From CAZDWZ01 sp964509425 (GTDB lineage: Bacteria > Bdellovibrionota_C > UBA2361 > SZUA-149 > CAZDWZ01), in the NCBI GenBank assembly GCA_964509425.1, contig CAZDWZ010000004.1, positions 124,001 through 188,000 of the forward strand: a stretch of DNA of 64,000 bases. The letters are read 5' to 3'. This document shows, piece after piece, positions 9,248-17,484 of the stretch; within the stretch, counting starts at the first letter, position 1, and each line of letters begins with the position of its first letter. The notes under the pieces are model-generated. The model worked only from the letters and a program-made list of their open reading frames with translations, had not been told where the DNA came from and made no database searches. The translations under genes and the position numbers were made by a program.

Positions 9248-10015
9248 ATGAACGCCGTGCAAGAGAATAAAGTTGGAATGTCGAACTCGGCTTTGGGAAC
9301 GGAAGAACGGATACAACTCCTGGTTCCGATCTATAACGAGGGCGAGAACGTCGTTCAGCTTTATTCGACCCTCGAAAAAGAGGGAGTGCCGTTCGATACC
9401 TTGAAGTTTGTTTACGACTTTGACGGCGACATTACCCTGCCGTTCATTGCGAAGCTCAGCGAAAAAGACGCACGTGTGTTCGCTGAGAAAAATGAATACG
9501 GCAGGGGAGTGATCAATGCTCTCCGTTGGGGCTTCGCTCACGCGGAGCCCGGTCCCGTGATCGTGATGATGGGCGATAACTCCGATAAGCTCTCCATCGT
9601 TCCCGAAATGCTCCGGCTGTGGAAAGACGGCGCGACGGTCGTGAGTCCTTCACGCTACATGCGGGGTGGAAAGCAGCATGGTGGAGGAATCGTAAAAAGC
9701 CTCATGTCGCGGACGGCGGGCGTGTCCCTGAAAATGATGGGCTTTCCCACGGCCGACCCCACGAACAACTTCAAGCTCTACGACGGAAAATGGTTGAAGC
9801 GTCAAAAGATTGAGAGCGTCGGCGGTTTCGAAGTTGCTCTCGAGCTTTGCTACAAGGCTTATGTCGATGGCGTGAAGATCGTTGAGACACCAACCGAGTG
9901 GTTCGATCGAACTCAGGGCGAAAGCAGATTTCAGTTCCGAAAATGGCTGCCGAAATATCTCGACTGGTACTTCAAAACCGTCTCCGCTCTCCTCTTCGGA
10001 AAGAAGCGCAAATAG
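9248..10015 (+). CDS. Dpm1-like GT2 glycosyltransferase
   Basis: A 255-residue GT-A enzyme. It starts with the strand LLVPIYNEGENV, has FVYDFDGD in the place of the usual D-D-S-D nucleotide site, EYGRGVINALRWGF (typical of the dolichol-phosphate mannosyltransferase group), VMMGDNSD as the DxD-type motif, and a late DRTQGESRF matching the R-x-x-G-x-S element. There are no transmembrane helices at the end, unlike the longer GtrB/ArnC types. It probably loads a sugar onto a polyprenyl phosphate carrier. It is the last gene of the 5942-10015 run. Confidence 0.82.
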   Translation: MNAVQENKVGMSNSALGTEERIQLLVPIYNEGENVVQLYSTLEKEGVPFDTLKFVYDFDGDITLPFIAKLSEKDARVFAEKNEYGRGVINALRWGFAHAEPGPVIVMMGDNSDKLSIVPEMLRLWKDGATVVSPSRYMRGGKQHGGGIVKSLMSRTAGVSLKMMGFPTADPTNNFKLYDGKWLKRQKIESVGGFEVALELCYKAYVDGVKIVETPTEWFDRTQGESRFQFRKWLPKYLDWYFKTVSALLFGKKRK

Positions 10016-10173
10016 CCACAGCGGCATTGACCGCGAAGGTTCTCCGGATCGCCGGTAACCACTTCGGATATGTCCCACATCAGGCAGAGCAAAAGCCCAC
10101 CTGTCGAGTGCGGCCAACGATGTCCGCATCTCCCAAATCTACAGAAGTGAAGAACTCCTAAATGAAGTCGGTG

Positions 10174-10824
10174 TTACTCCTCGTCTTCCTCTTCGGGAGG
10201 GGTTGACGTCGGGCCCGGAGGGGCCATGGGCGAGTTCGCCTGAGTCGGAAAGGTATTCACCTCTTCGAGAGTGACGATGCGCGGTGGAATCGCGAGCTGG
10301 CGCTTTATGTCCTCTGGAACCTCGGGAGGCGGAGCCTCAAGCTGAGCTTTCAAATCTGCCGGAAGCTCCGGTGGCGGCTCTTCGAGCTGGCGTTTAAAGT
10401 CAGGCGGCAGCTCCGGTGGAGGCCCTTTCATCTGCTCGAGGTATTCAGGAGGAAGCGGAACCGTCACGATCACTTGAGGCTGTGAGCTCGGCATTTCAGT
10501 CGGAATCTCAGATGGCAACCCGCTTCCTTCGTGTTCTTTCTGTCGCTGCTCAAGCGACTTGATTCCACCGTTATCGGTTCTCACCACACCGCCGAAGAGC
10601 GGAGAGCGGTCCCCATCAAGCGGCTGCAGAGTTCGCGGGGTTACCGTGGCGAGAGGAGTCGACGTGCTCTTCTGATTCGATACAACCGGGCTGGATGGCG
10701 CCGGCACCATTCCGTCCTTCACACTTTTGGGCCAGGAAAGGAACAGATACATCAGCACCAGCAAGAAGATGCCGCCGATTGCGAGATTTGCTTTTGATTT
10801 TTTCGTTTTCACTTTTTCGTTCAT
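10174..10824 (-). CDS. Single-pass membrane protein with Pro-rich 15-residue repeats
   Basis: Not a recognised family. After a lysine-rich N-terminus there is one membrane helix (AIGGIFLLVLMYLFL) near residues 15-30, then a Ser/Thr/Pro-rich linker, and then three consecutive 15-residue repeats of the form PPPELPxDxKxQLxx followed by an acidic end. The topology suggests a periplasmic tail anchored in the inner membrane. The ATG at 10824 is chosen over an in-frame TTG at 10854 because it keeps the lysines just before the helix; neither start has a clear ribosome-binding site. It is divergent from the TPR gene at 10977. Confidence 0.65.
   Translation of the reverse strand: MNEKVKTKKSKANLAIGGIFLLVLMYLFLSWPKSVKDGMVPAPSSPVVSNQKSTSTPLATVTPRTLQPLDGDRSPLFGGVVRTDNGGIKSLEQRQKEHEGSGLPSEIPTEMPSSQPQVIVTVPLPPEYLEQMKGPPPELPPDFKRQLEEPPPELPADLKAQLEAPPPEVPEDIKRQLAIPPRIVTLEEVNTFPTQANSPMAPPGPTSTPPEEEDEE
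10288..10422 (-). repeat. Three in-frame 45-base coding repeats
   Basis: Three adjacent units encode PPPELPPDFKRQLEE, PPPELPADLKAQLEA and PPPEVPEDIKRQLAI. A partial earlier copy, PPEYLEQMKG, lies just before and a lone PP just after. The unit is exactly 15 codons, so gain or loss of a unit keeps the frame. Each unit alternates a stiff polyproline part with an amphipathic PxDxKxQL part. Confidence 0.85.
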
Positions 10825-10976
10825 CGGATTTAGACGAGCATATAGCGAACTCAATTCGACTTTACTATACCCCTGAAAAATTTTCTGTGTATTTCTCTAC
10901 TCTTGGGCCCCTCTGGCCTTGAGTTTCTCCTCCCGCCGATTCATATAGAGAGCACAATTGAGGAGGCTGAGGAGAG

Positions 10977-12065
10977 ATGACCGTGGACATGCGAAAAATA
11001 TTGCTCGCGGTGTTTCTCCCGTTTGCATTCCACGCGTGCGTCACTCCTCCACGAATCGACCGCGCCCAAGTACTTCCTGAAAAGGAGCTTCAAGTCATCG
11101 CCACCATAAAGCGCGGCAAAGACTACACGCAAGCCGGTCGACTCGATCTGGCTGAGTACCAATTTCGAAAAGTAATCAAAGCCGGAGTCAAATCAAATTC
11201 CGTCTACAACAATTTAGGGTTTGCCCTTCAGTCACAAGGGCGACTCGACGAAGCGGAAGAGATGTTTCGAAACGCTCTTGCTTTGGAGCCGCGAAACTTG
11301 GCCGCGCGCGATAATCTTGCGAAGCTCCTCGTGATGAAGGAAAGATTACCCGAAGCGAGGAAAGAATTTCTCACGGTGCTTGCTGACTACAATACGCTCA
11401 CGAAGCGAGAGCTGCTCGATATTCTCGGAACCGACTTTGGAGTGGCGGACGTGACGACTCTAAACCGGAATCTTTCGATGCTCGAATATTTGGACGGCCG
11501 GTTCGATGAAGCTTTGTGCTATTCGCGCCGCGCGTTCGAGACGTCTCCCGATGCCGTCCAAACTGGGCAGCACACCAGATTACTCTTGTCGCTCGGGATG
11601 ATCGGTCCCGCCCTTGAACTTTTGAAGTCGCAAGTCGCGGCTTGGCAAGCAACGGCTCCGGCGAAGGTACTCATCGACCTCGTCATCGCAGCATACGCTG
11701 CCGGTGAATACGGGCAGGCTGAAGAGGCTGAGAGTGCAATTCTCAATCGAGTTGATGTCGAGCCTCGTGACCGTCAAACCGCACGTCTCCTCCGGCTGCT
11801 CCTGACTTCTCGCTCTGCGGCAGCTCTGCGGGTGAATGCGAAAACCCTTCCGTCGGACAAGCCCCCTGAATCACTCGATATCCTTGCAAGCACCGAAGAA
11901 CGAGAGGCCTTTGATGCGCTGGCTGAAGAATTCCCGAATTTATGCAAGAGTTACACTGTTGATCCCGATCGCTACTGGCCCGAAAGTGTGCGGACGGAGA
12001 TTGAAAGTCAAATGCAGATGATGTGCCAAAACGATGAACTCGCCTATCCCGGATCAAATGAGTAA
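10977..12065 (+). CDS. TPR-repeat protein, probable lipoprotein
   Basis: A 362-residue protein. The N-terminus (MRKILLAVFLPFAFHAC if started at the ATG at 10989) looks like a signal peptide ending at a cysteine, although the -3 and -2 residues (F, H) are poor for a lipobox, so lipidation is uncertain. TPR units follow at about 40-140: AGRLDLAEYQFRKVIKAG, the next unit beginning VYNNLGFALQSQGRLDEAEE, then LAARDNLAKLLVMKERL. The rest is helical with weaker repeats. GAGGAG lies just before the ATG at 10977. The gene overlaps dnaB by 8 bases if dnaB starts at 12058, so the two are probably co-transcribed, which is an odd pairing. Confidence 0.7.
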   Translation: MTVDMRKILLAVFLPFAFHACVTPPRIDRAQVLPEKELQVIATIKRGKDYTQAGRLDLAEYQFRKVIKAGVKSNSVYNNLGFALQSQGRLDEAEEMFRNALALEPRNLAARDNLAKLLVMKERLPEARKEFLTVLADYNTLTKRELLDILGTDFGVADVTTLNRNLSMLEYLDGRFDEALCYSRRAFETSPDAVQTGQHTRLLLSLGMIGPALELLKSQVAAWQATAPAKVLIDLVIAAYAAGEYGQAEEAESAILNRVDVEPRDRQTARLLRLLLTSRSAAALRVNAKTLPSDKPPESLDILASTEEREAFDALAEEFPNLCKSYTVDPDRYWPESVRTEIESQMQMMCQNDELAYPGSNE

Positions 12066-13554
12066 TCAGGACACCGCCCGAGAGAGCGAACACGGAGAGT
12101 CAGATCTTACCGCGCAATTCTCAGCGCCCATCCCCGATTTTGAGGCTGAGAGTCGTGCCTATCGCAGCGAAGAAGGGTCGGGGAGAGTTCCGCCTCACTC
12201 TATCGACTCGGAACAATCGGTGCTGGGAGCAATTCTCCTCGACAACGAGAGTCTGCACGGCGTTCAAGAAACGCTCATCGCTGAAGATTTTTACCGTCGC
12301 GGTCACCAACTCATTTTCGAGGCGATGGCAGCTCTCTCGGAAAAGCGTGAACCGATTGATATCGTGACGCTCTCGTCGGAGCTTCGAATGGGGAATAATC
12401 TCGACGCTGCAGGGGGCGTGGATTATCTCTCGCTCCTCGTGGATGTCGTTCCGACTGCCGTGAACACTCCATTTTACGCGAAGATCGTAAAAGAGGCTTC
12501 GCTGCGGCGGAAGGTCCTGCACGAGGCTACCGAAATCGCGCGCGAAGCACTTTTGAACGACAGCGATGTCGACAGCTTCATCGACTCCGTCGAGCAACGA
12601 ATCCTGCAAGTCTCCGAATCGCGAATCAAGCGATCGCTGACGCCGCTCAGCGACCTCGTGAAGGGTTCGATCAGATACGTCGAGCAGGTCTACGTCAATA
12701 AAGGACCCGTCGGGGGTGTTCCTTCCGGATTTTACGACCTCGATACATATTACACCCACGGCTTTCAGCCCGGAGATCTGGTTATTCTTGCGGCTCGTCC
12801 GAGTATGGGAAAGACCGCCCTCGCGTTGTCGGTGGCCCGTCACGTCGGAGTCGACCTCGGAAAAAACGTCGCGATCTTTTCGCTCGAAATGTCCAAAGAG
12901 CAGATCGTACTTCGATTATTGTGCTCCGAGTCGCGCGTCAGTAACTCGCGCGTTCGTGCCGGAAAATTGCACGAGACGGATTTTCCGCGGCTGGTTGACG
13001 CAGCGTCAAAGCTGGCCGGTGCAAACGTCTTCATCGACGACACGGCGGCTCTGTCGGTGCTCGAGATGCGTGCTAAGTGCCGAAGACTGCACCGTGAGAA
13101 GCCGTTGAGTATGGTCATCGTCGATTACCTCCAGCTGATGAGAGGAGGATCGAAGAAAGTGGAACGGCGTGAGCAGGAGATTTCTGAGATTTCACGATCC
13201 TTGAAGCAGCTCGCAAAGGAGCTGGGAGTTCCAGTGATGGCGCTCTCGCAGCTGAATCGGAGCGTCGAATCCCGCCAAGATAAAAAACCAATCATGGCGG
13301 ATCTTCGGGAGTCAGGAGCGATCGAGCAAGATGCCGATGTGATATGCTTCATCTATCGAGATGAAGTCTATAATCCCGAGACCGCAGATAAAGGGATCGC
13401 CGAGCTCATCATCGCAAAACACCGGAACGGTCCAATCGGCACGGTGAGACTCGCGTTCCAGAACGAGACCACACGTTTCGAGAACATCGCCCAAGAAGAA
13501 TACGATTACCTTGGGGCCGACATGGCACTCCAAGAGGAAGAGGAGCTTATCTAG
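12058..13554 (+). CDS. dnaB: Replicative DNA helicase DnaB
   Basis: The hexameric 5'-3' helicase that unwinds DNA at the replication fork. The N-terminal DnaB domain is recognisable (PHSIDSEQSVLGAILLDNES) and is followed by the RecA-like motor: Walker A in ARPSMGKTALAL at about 245, Walker B with SMVIVDYLQLM, motif H4 at LSQLNRSVE, and the arginine-finger region ending KHRNGPIGT. No intein interrupts it. An in-frame ATG at 12034 would extend it by eight residues into the TPR gene; ATG 12058 is preferred. Length is about 498 residues, slightly above usual because of an extra acidic leader of about 45 residues before the conserved domain. Confidence 0.95.
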   Translation: MSNQDTARESEHGESDLTAQFSAPIPDFEAESRAYRSEEGSGRVPPHSIDSEQSVLGAILLDNESLHGVQETLIAEDFYRRGHQLIFEAMAALSEKREPIDIVTLSSELRMGNNLDAAGGVDYLSLLVDVVPTAVNTPFYAKIVKEASLRRKVLHEATEIAREALLNDSDVDSFIDSVEQRILQVSESRIKRSLTPLSDLVKGSIRYVEQVYVNKGPVGGVPSGFYDLDTYYTHGFQPGDLVILAARPSMGKTALALSVARHVGVDLGKNVAIFSLEMSKEQIVLRLLCSESRVSNSRVRAGKLHETDFPRLVDAASKLAGANVFIDDTAALSVLEMRAKCRRLHREKPLSMVIVDYLQLMRGGSKKVERREQEISEISRSLKQLAKELGVPVMALSQLNRSVESRQDKKPIMADLRESGAIEQDADVICFIYRDEVYNPETADKGIAELIIAKHRNGPIGTVRLAFQNETTRFENIAQEEYDYLGADMALQEEEELI

Positions 13555-13716
13555 TGCCGCGGGAGCGCGGAGCGGCTTATCAGAGGGTTTCTTCGCCCAG
13601 CTGCGCCGAAGGCGGGCTCGCCAACCGCAGTCTTGCCGAAGGTTGGTTGCCTCTCAGGATTTGGTCCGGTATAGGTCTCTTCCCCAAGAAATCTTGCACC
13701 AATTACTCTCAGATAT

Positions 13717-13790
13717 CGGGGTGTGGCGTAGCCTGGTAGCGCACTCGCTTGGGGTGTGAGAGGTCGGCGGTTCAAATCCGCTCACCCCGA
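13717..13790 (+). tRNA. tRNA-Pro (anticodon GGG)
   Basis: A 74-base cloverleaf. The acceptor stem CGGGGTG pairs with CACCCCG, discriminator A at 13790. The D arm contains GTAGCCTGGTAGCGC. The anticodon arm CTCGC-TTGGGGT-GTGAG gives anticodon GGG (one G-T pair in the stem), and the T arm contains GGTTCAAATCC. CCA is not encoded. Confidence 0.95.
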
Positions 13791-13922
13791 TATTCGCCCG
13801 TTAATTTAATTTACCATTCGGGCCTGTGAGAAAACTCTCCTTGTCCCGTGGTGCTGCGTGCATTAGAAATATAAGGAATTTCATTCGCCCGCTTCGCGAG
13901 TGGTTGATCCGAGTGGTTGATC

Positions 13923-14576
13923 ATGCCCCTTTTTGGGATCACAACAAGCGCACAGCTTCGTCGTTCGGCTGTCCTCTGGATGGTCCTCATCTGTTGCGGG
14001 TGTGGAACCGGGCGATCCCCTAAGCCCTCCCAGCAGGGCTCGCATTCGGTCAAAGAACGTAACACTGCTCTTTGGAAAGTCTTTCGAAACGGCGGCGAGC
14101 TCTCCTGGCCCGTCGGTTACGGGAGAGTCGTCTCGGCATTCGGTCCACGGAATTCGTCCTTCCACGATGGTCTTGATATCGCCTCCGATGAGGGGCTCCC
14201 GGTGCGGGCCTCGCACAGCGGGAAGGTGGTCTACGCGGGAAGCAAGCTCAGCGGATATGGGAACTTGGTTATTCTTCGCCATCCGTCGGGCCTTCTCACT
14301 GTCTATGCACACAACCGGAAGATTCTGGTCGAGGTCGGCGATAACATTCACCGAGGAATGACGATCGCGCTGCTCGGGCAGACGGGTCACGCGTCAGGGC
14401 CTCACGTCCATTTCGAGGTCCGAATCAAAGACAAGCTGGGGCGCTACGTCGCGGTCGACCCTGCGCCATTGCTTTCGCCGAATGGCGGCAAGCCGCGCTA
14501 TCGGGTGAATGAAAGCCTCACCCCCTTATTGGCAAATCTTTGGCCATTTTCATCACGAAAAACCACGGCAAAGTAG
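13923..14576 (+). CDS. M23-family peptidase / LytM-domain lipoprotein
   Basis: About 217 residues. A hydrophobic N-terminus ends in VLICCGCG, a plausible lipoprotein signal. The M23 domain covers about 75-190: HDGLDI supplies the first His and Asp ligands, then GKVVYAG, GNLVILRHPSG, YAHN, and HVHFE supplies the last His. These are the zinc and catalytic positions of an active LytM endopeptidase cutting peptidoglycan cross-links, so unlike EnvC/NlpD-type activators the site looks intact. A TTG at 13917 is an alternative start. A 12-base direct repeat (GAGTGGTTGATC at 13898 and 13911) sits immediately before the ATG, with no clear ribosome-binding site. Confidence 0.85.
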   Translation: MPLFGITTSAQLRRSAVLWMVLICCGCGTGRSPKPSQQGSHSVKERNTALWKVFRNGGELSWPVGYGRVVSAFGPRNSSFHDGLDIASDEGLPVRASHSGKVVYAGSKLSGYGNLVILRHPSGLLTVYAHNRKILVEVGDNIHRGMTIALLGQTGHASGPHVHFEVRIKDKLGRYVAVDPAPLLSPNGGKPRYRVNESLTPLLANLWPFSSRKTTAK

Positions 14577-14625
14577 TGGAGTGAAGCCTCCCGGTATTCG
14601 TTTCGGAGGTTTGGGTTACCCTGCT

Positions 14626-15102
14626 CTAGTGGCTTGAGTTGATGCGCATGATACCCTCAGGCATCAGCGGGAGAGCCGTTCCCTGCGGCCGTAGCACGCC
14701 GAGGAATTCAGGTGAAGGTCCGCCTCCTGCAGAAGCTGCGCCCGCACTCGGAGCGGCGGTCGCCACCGAGCCGGCCATGGACCCCGCGGCGCCGCCAGCG
14801 GCCGGGAGCGAGAGACTGGCGAGGCCTTCACCACCAGTTGGGAGGGAAAGCGAGGAAAGTCCGGATTGCGCTGCAGCACCCGCTGAAGCCACGCCAGCGC
14901 CAGGGAGCTGAATCATCTGTCCAGCCCCGTTCATAATCGTCTGCCCGCCGCCGTGGGCAACGCTCAGGACATGAGCGATAGGGGTAGAGACCGTTGCTAT
15001 GGTCAGATCGCGCGCCACCTTTGCGACATCGGCCGAGCCTTGGAGCACGACTTTCGCCGCTCCGGCAACTCCGCGCAGTCCTGAGGTGATAAGGCCAATC
15101 AT
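14626..15102 (-). CDS. Hypothetical Ala/Gly-rich protein
   Basis: A 158-residue protein with no recognised domain. The N-terminal half (GLITSGLRGVAGAAKVV, then helical text to about residue 60) looks amphipathic; the second half is low-complexity Ala, Gly and Ser. AGGA lies about eight bases before the ATG. High GC here leaves several frames open, so the gene is uncertain. The order of helix-forming residues at the start and the ribosome-binding site argue for it. It converges on the M23 gene and is followed upstream by a gap holding tRNA-Arg. Confidence 0.45.
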   Translation of the reverse strand: MIGLITSGLRGVAGAAKVVLQGSADVAKVARDLTIATVSTPIAHVLSVAHGGGQTIMNGAGQMIQLPGAGVASAGAAAQSGLSSLSLPTGGEGLASLSLPAAGGAAGSMAGSVATAAPSAGAASAGGGPSPEFLGVLRPQGTALPLMPEGIMRINSSH

Positions 15103-15322
15103 TCAACAATCCTAAGTTCTGTACCTATATCTATTATAGGGACCGGTGCCGAGTCGGTGATGTTTGCCTCTAACACTTCTGAATCACAGAAGCTCTCTGA
15201 AAACGGACTTTGTTGCACCTCTAGTTTAGTAGGGATCTATAAAAATCAAAATATTTGCGTCGATTCGATCGAGATGCTCGTCTTAAGTGCAAGAAGTGCG
15301 GTAGGTTAGCTGGAAACCTCTG

Positions 15323-15351
15323 TTGCTTTGAAGAAGGGTTTGAGCTTATAC
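15323..15351 (+). promoter_or_regulatory. Candidate promoter for tRNA-Arg
   Basis: TTGCTT (15323-15328) and TTATAC (15346-15351) are 17 bases apart, 64 bases before the tRNA. The match to sigma-70 is partial. The rest of the 15103-15414 gap is AT-rich and holds no convincing ORF. Confidence 0.3.
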
Positions 15352-15414
15352 CCCAGACTTTCGAGGAAACGGTTCGATTTTGTTGTTTCTGAGTGTTGTT
15401 GTCTCTCGGCGTCC

Positions 15415-15488
15415 GCCCTCGTAGCTCAGTAGGATAGAGCACAGGTTTCCTAAACCTGGGGTCATAGGTTCGAATCCTATCGGGGGCA
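15415..15488 (+). tRNA. tRNA-Arg (anticodon CCT)
   Basis: A 74-base cloverleaf. Acceptor GCCCTCG pairs with CGGGGGC (one G-T pair), discriminator A at 15488. D arm GCTCAGTAGGATAGAGC; anticodon arm CAGGT-TTCCTAA-ACCTG gives CCT; T arm ATAGG-TTCGAAT-CCTAT. CCA is not encoded. Confidence 0.96.
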
Positions 15489-15568
15489 TGCTCTCGCCGT
15501 GAAGTTTGCGCGAGGCAGGGACCTTCAAGAATGGCGACATTTAATGGAATGTTTTCCTAAGGTCTAAC

Positions 15569-15898
15569 ATGAACAAGTCAGAACTGATCGAGCAGCTTGC
15601 TCAGCGAAACGGTCTCGGACATACACAAGCTGAAGACATCGTAACGCTCATCTTCGATAAAATGCAGGACACTCTTTCAACCGGAAAGCGAATCGAGATT
15701 CGCGGATTCGGAAGCTTCACGGTGAAAGATTACCAAAGTTATTGGGGACGAAACCCCAAGACGGGTGATAAGATTTGGGTCGCACCGAAGCGCTTGCCGG
15801 CCTTCAAGCTCGGGAAAGAGTTGAAGGAACGCCTCAATGAAGGTGTTGCAAACGGAAACGGCTCTGCCAACGGTTCCGCGGGCGAAAAGGAAAAATAG
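15569..15898 (+). CDS. ihfB: IHF/HU-family DNA-bending protein (IHF beta-like)
   Basis: A 109-residue protein with the whole HU/IHF fold: N-terminal helices MNKSELIEQLAQ, the strand RIEIRGFGSFTV, the beta-arm with GRNPKTGD, and the C-terminal helix PAFKLGKELKERL. The first residues and the RIEIRGFGSF block are closer to IHF beta than to HU, and the tip keeps the intercalating proline region. A Gly/Asn/Ser tail of about 15 residues ending in lysines is an addition. AAGG precedes the ATG. It may dimerise with an IHF alpha subunit coded elsewhere; an HU-like homodimer cannot be excluded. It bends DNA for replication, recombination and sigma-54 promoters. Confidence 0.88.
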   Translation: MNKSELIEQLAQRNGLGHTQAEDIVTLIFDKMQDTLSTGKRIEIRGFGSFTVKDYQSYWGRNPKTGDKIWVAPKRLPAFKLGKELKERLNEGVANGNGSANGSAGEKEK

Positions 15899-15925
15899 AG
15901 GCAGAACAAACAGCGAGGAAATCGG

Positions 15926-16297
15926 GTGGGGGAAAGCAACACCAAGGGCGGGGAAGTCTCAAAGCTTCCCGTAAGGCGACGAGTAAAAGAAGTAGTGTTC
16001 AGCCGTTATTCGGCCGGACAGCGACCGACGAGCTGGGACGATAGACGCGCAGGGATCGAATGCATCGTCACATCCGAAGGCGAAACAATTCTCCTCGAAA
16101 GCAACGGTCAGCAATCAAGCCCGGCTCCATTTTGGGAGCTGCTCCTCACAGGCAAACGTCCCGTTTCCGATTCAGATCTTCCGAAGCCGGTCAGTTCTCC
16201 TTCATCCGGGCTTCCTTCATCCGCTCGAGAGGCCTACACCTGGACCCTCTACGGAATTGGCAAAGGTGCACCGCTCGGTCGTTACGATTCCGAGTGA
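15926..16297 (+). CDS. Hypothetical protein
   Basis: A 123-residue ORF starting at GTG with GAGGA upstream, 27 bases after the IHF gene and 11 before the acyltransferase, so it probably shares their transcript. It has no signal peptide or membrane helix. A basic N-terminus (KLPVRRRVKEVVFSRYSAG) leads to a possible beta-rich core (GIECIVTSEGETILLES) and a Pro/Ser-rich stretch, then YTWTLYGIGKG. No family is recognised. Confidence 0.55.
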   Translation: MGESNTKGGEVSKLPVRRRVKEVVFSRYSAGQRPTSWDDRRAGIECIVTSEGETILLESNGQQSSPAPFWELLLTGKRPVSDSDLPKPVSSPSSGLPSSAREAYTWTLYGIGKGAPLGRYDSE

Positions 16298-16308
16298 AGA
16301 GTCTCTGA

Positions 16309-17262
16309 GTGAGAAGAGCCCGGTGGTCAGGATTCGTCTCGTCGATGATTGATTGGGCGGCACTGTTTTTCGTTCGCACTTTGGTTGGACTTATCCGCTT
16401 CCTCCCAGAGCCGGCCGCGTATCCAATCTGTCGTGCCATCGTCGGAATAATTCTTCTCTTAATGCCGCGAGCGCCATCAGTCGCTCGACGCAATCTGGCG
16501 TTTGTCTTCCCGGAGAAATCCGAGGCCGAACGCGAAGACCTCTTCAAAAAATCCCTCCGGTCCCTGGCACGAAATCTTCTTGCTTACGCAAAGCTCCCGG
16601 ACTTCGATCCCGAGGCGGCGACGCAAATGTCGAACATGAGCGTTGTCGCGGAGACGGTAAACCGGACTCGGGCTGAGAACCCGGGAGTCGGGATAATCTT
16701 CGGCACGCTTCATTACGGAAGTTTTGAGTTATTTGCTCAGTTTCACGCTATATTTCTTCGCCCGGCGCGGATTCTCGCGCGCGGATTCGACGGTTTTCCG
16801 AGGCTCGATAACTGGTGGTTTGCCAGGCGGGAGCTCTTCGGAAATCGGATTTTTCGGCGTAAAGGCGCGTTCGCAGAGATGTTTAAGAGTCTGCAGAATA
16901 ATGAGGATGTGGTCATTCTTTACGATCAGAACGTGAAGCGGAATCACGCAACGTTCGTCGATTTCTTTGGGAAAAAAGCGGCGACGACCAAGGCAGTCGC
17001 GCTGGCATCAATTCGAACCGGTGCGCCGATCATTTGCGGCGCATTTCATGAACACTCGAAGAACCAGTATGAGGTGGTTTTCGAAGCGATCGATCATCGC
17101 GTTCGTGAAAGTGAAACTCCGGAAGAATCTCTGCTGCGAATCACGACGGCGATAAATTCAGCGGCCGAGCGCTTCATCCGTCTCTATCCGGAGGATTGGA
17201 TGTGGATCCATCGTCGCTTCAAGACGCGTCCCGAAGGCGAACGCGAGGATTTCTACAGCTGA
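16309..17262 (+). CDS. LpxL/HtrB-type lipid A acyltransferase
   Basis: A 317-residue member of the lysophospholipid acyltransferase superfamily, which adds a secondary acyl chain to KDO-lipid A at the inner membrane. A hydrophobic helix (ALFFVRTLVGLIRFL) lies near 18-32. RRNLAFVFPEKS is the usual early signature, the catalytic H-x4-E is HYGSFE near 138-143, and the second block has the DQNVKR and FFGKKAATTKA motifs. The C-terminal PEDWMWIHRRFKTRP is diagnostic of the LpxL/LpxM family. Start choice is uncertain: GTG 16309 or ATG 16345. Confidence 0.88.
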   Translation: MRRARWSGFVSSMIDWAALFFVRTLVGLIRFLPEPAAYPICRAIVGIILLLMPRAPSVARRNLAFVFPEKSEAEREDLFKKSLRSLARNLLAYAKLPDFDPEAATQMSNMSVVAETVNRTRAENPGVGIIFGTLHYGSFELFAQFHAIFLRPARILARGFDGFPRLDNWWFARRELFGNRIFRRKGAFAEMFKSLQNNEDVVILYDQNVKRNHATFVDFFGKKAATTKAVALASIRTGAPIICGAFHEHSKNQYEVVFEAIDHRVRESETPEESLLRITTAINSAAERFIRLYPEDWMWIHRRFKTRPEGEREDFYS

Positions 17263-17325
17263 AGAATCCCAGCGTCTCATTGCGCTGAAACCTGATTCTC
17301 AGACCATTTTCGCTCTCTCTGTCCC

Positions 17326-17353
17326 ATGCCCGATAAGGAACGTTATCGGGCAT
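17326..17353 (+). terminator. Hairpin after the acyltransferase gene
   Basis: Perfect 11-base arms ATGCCCGATAA and TTATCGGGCAT around a 6-base loop, 64 bases past the stop codon. The following run is only ATTTGAC, so termination efficiency is doubtful. Confidence 0.5.
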
Positions 17354-17484
17354 ATTTGACAACGAGGGGGAATATATAGGCCCTCAGCAAATTCTTTTCC
17401 CTTCGCTGGACGGCCCGAACTGTGGTTCATTTGCCGACCGAAGCTGTTCCTTTTCAAGACCAAGAACTCTCGGAGATTACGACC

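Noticed and set aside
14850..14866. GCGAGGAAAGTCCGG, like the first conserved block of RNase P RNA
   Set aside because: The blocks that must follow (P4 partner ending ACAGAACCCGGCTTA, and the GGTAA/AACGCC region) are not present within 400 bases, and the opposite strand reads as a plausible coding frame. Treated as chance.
15346..15540. Minus-strand ORF with text GFEPMTPGLGNLCSILLSYEG
   Set aside because: This is the antisense translation of tRNA-Arg, a well-known false protein.
17356..17375. TTGACA followed by AATATATAGG as a promoter for the exported protein
   Set aside because: Spacing between the two boxes is about 10 bases, too short for sigma-70.
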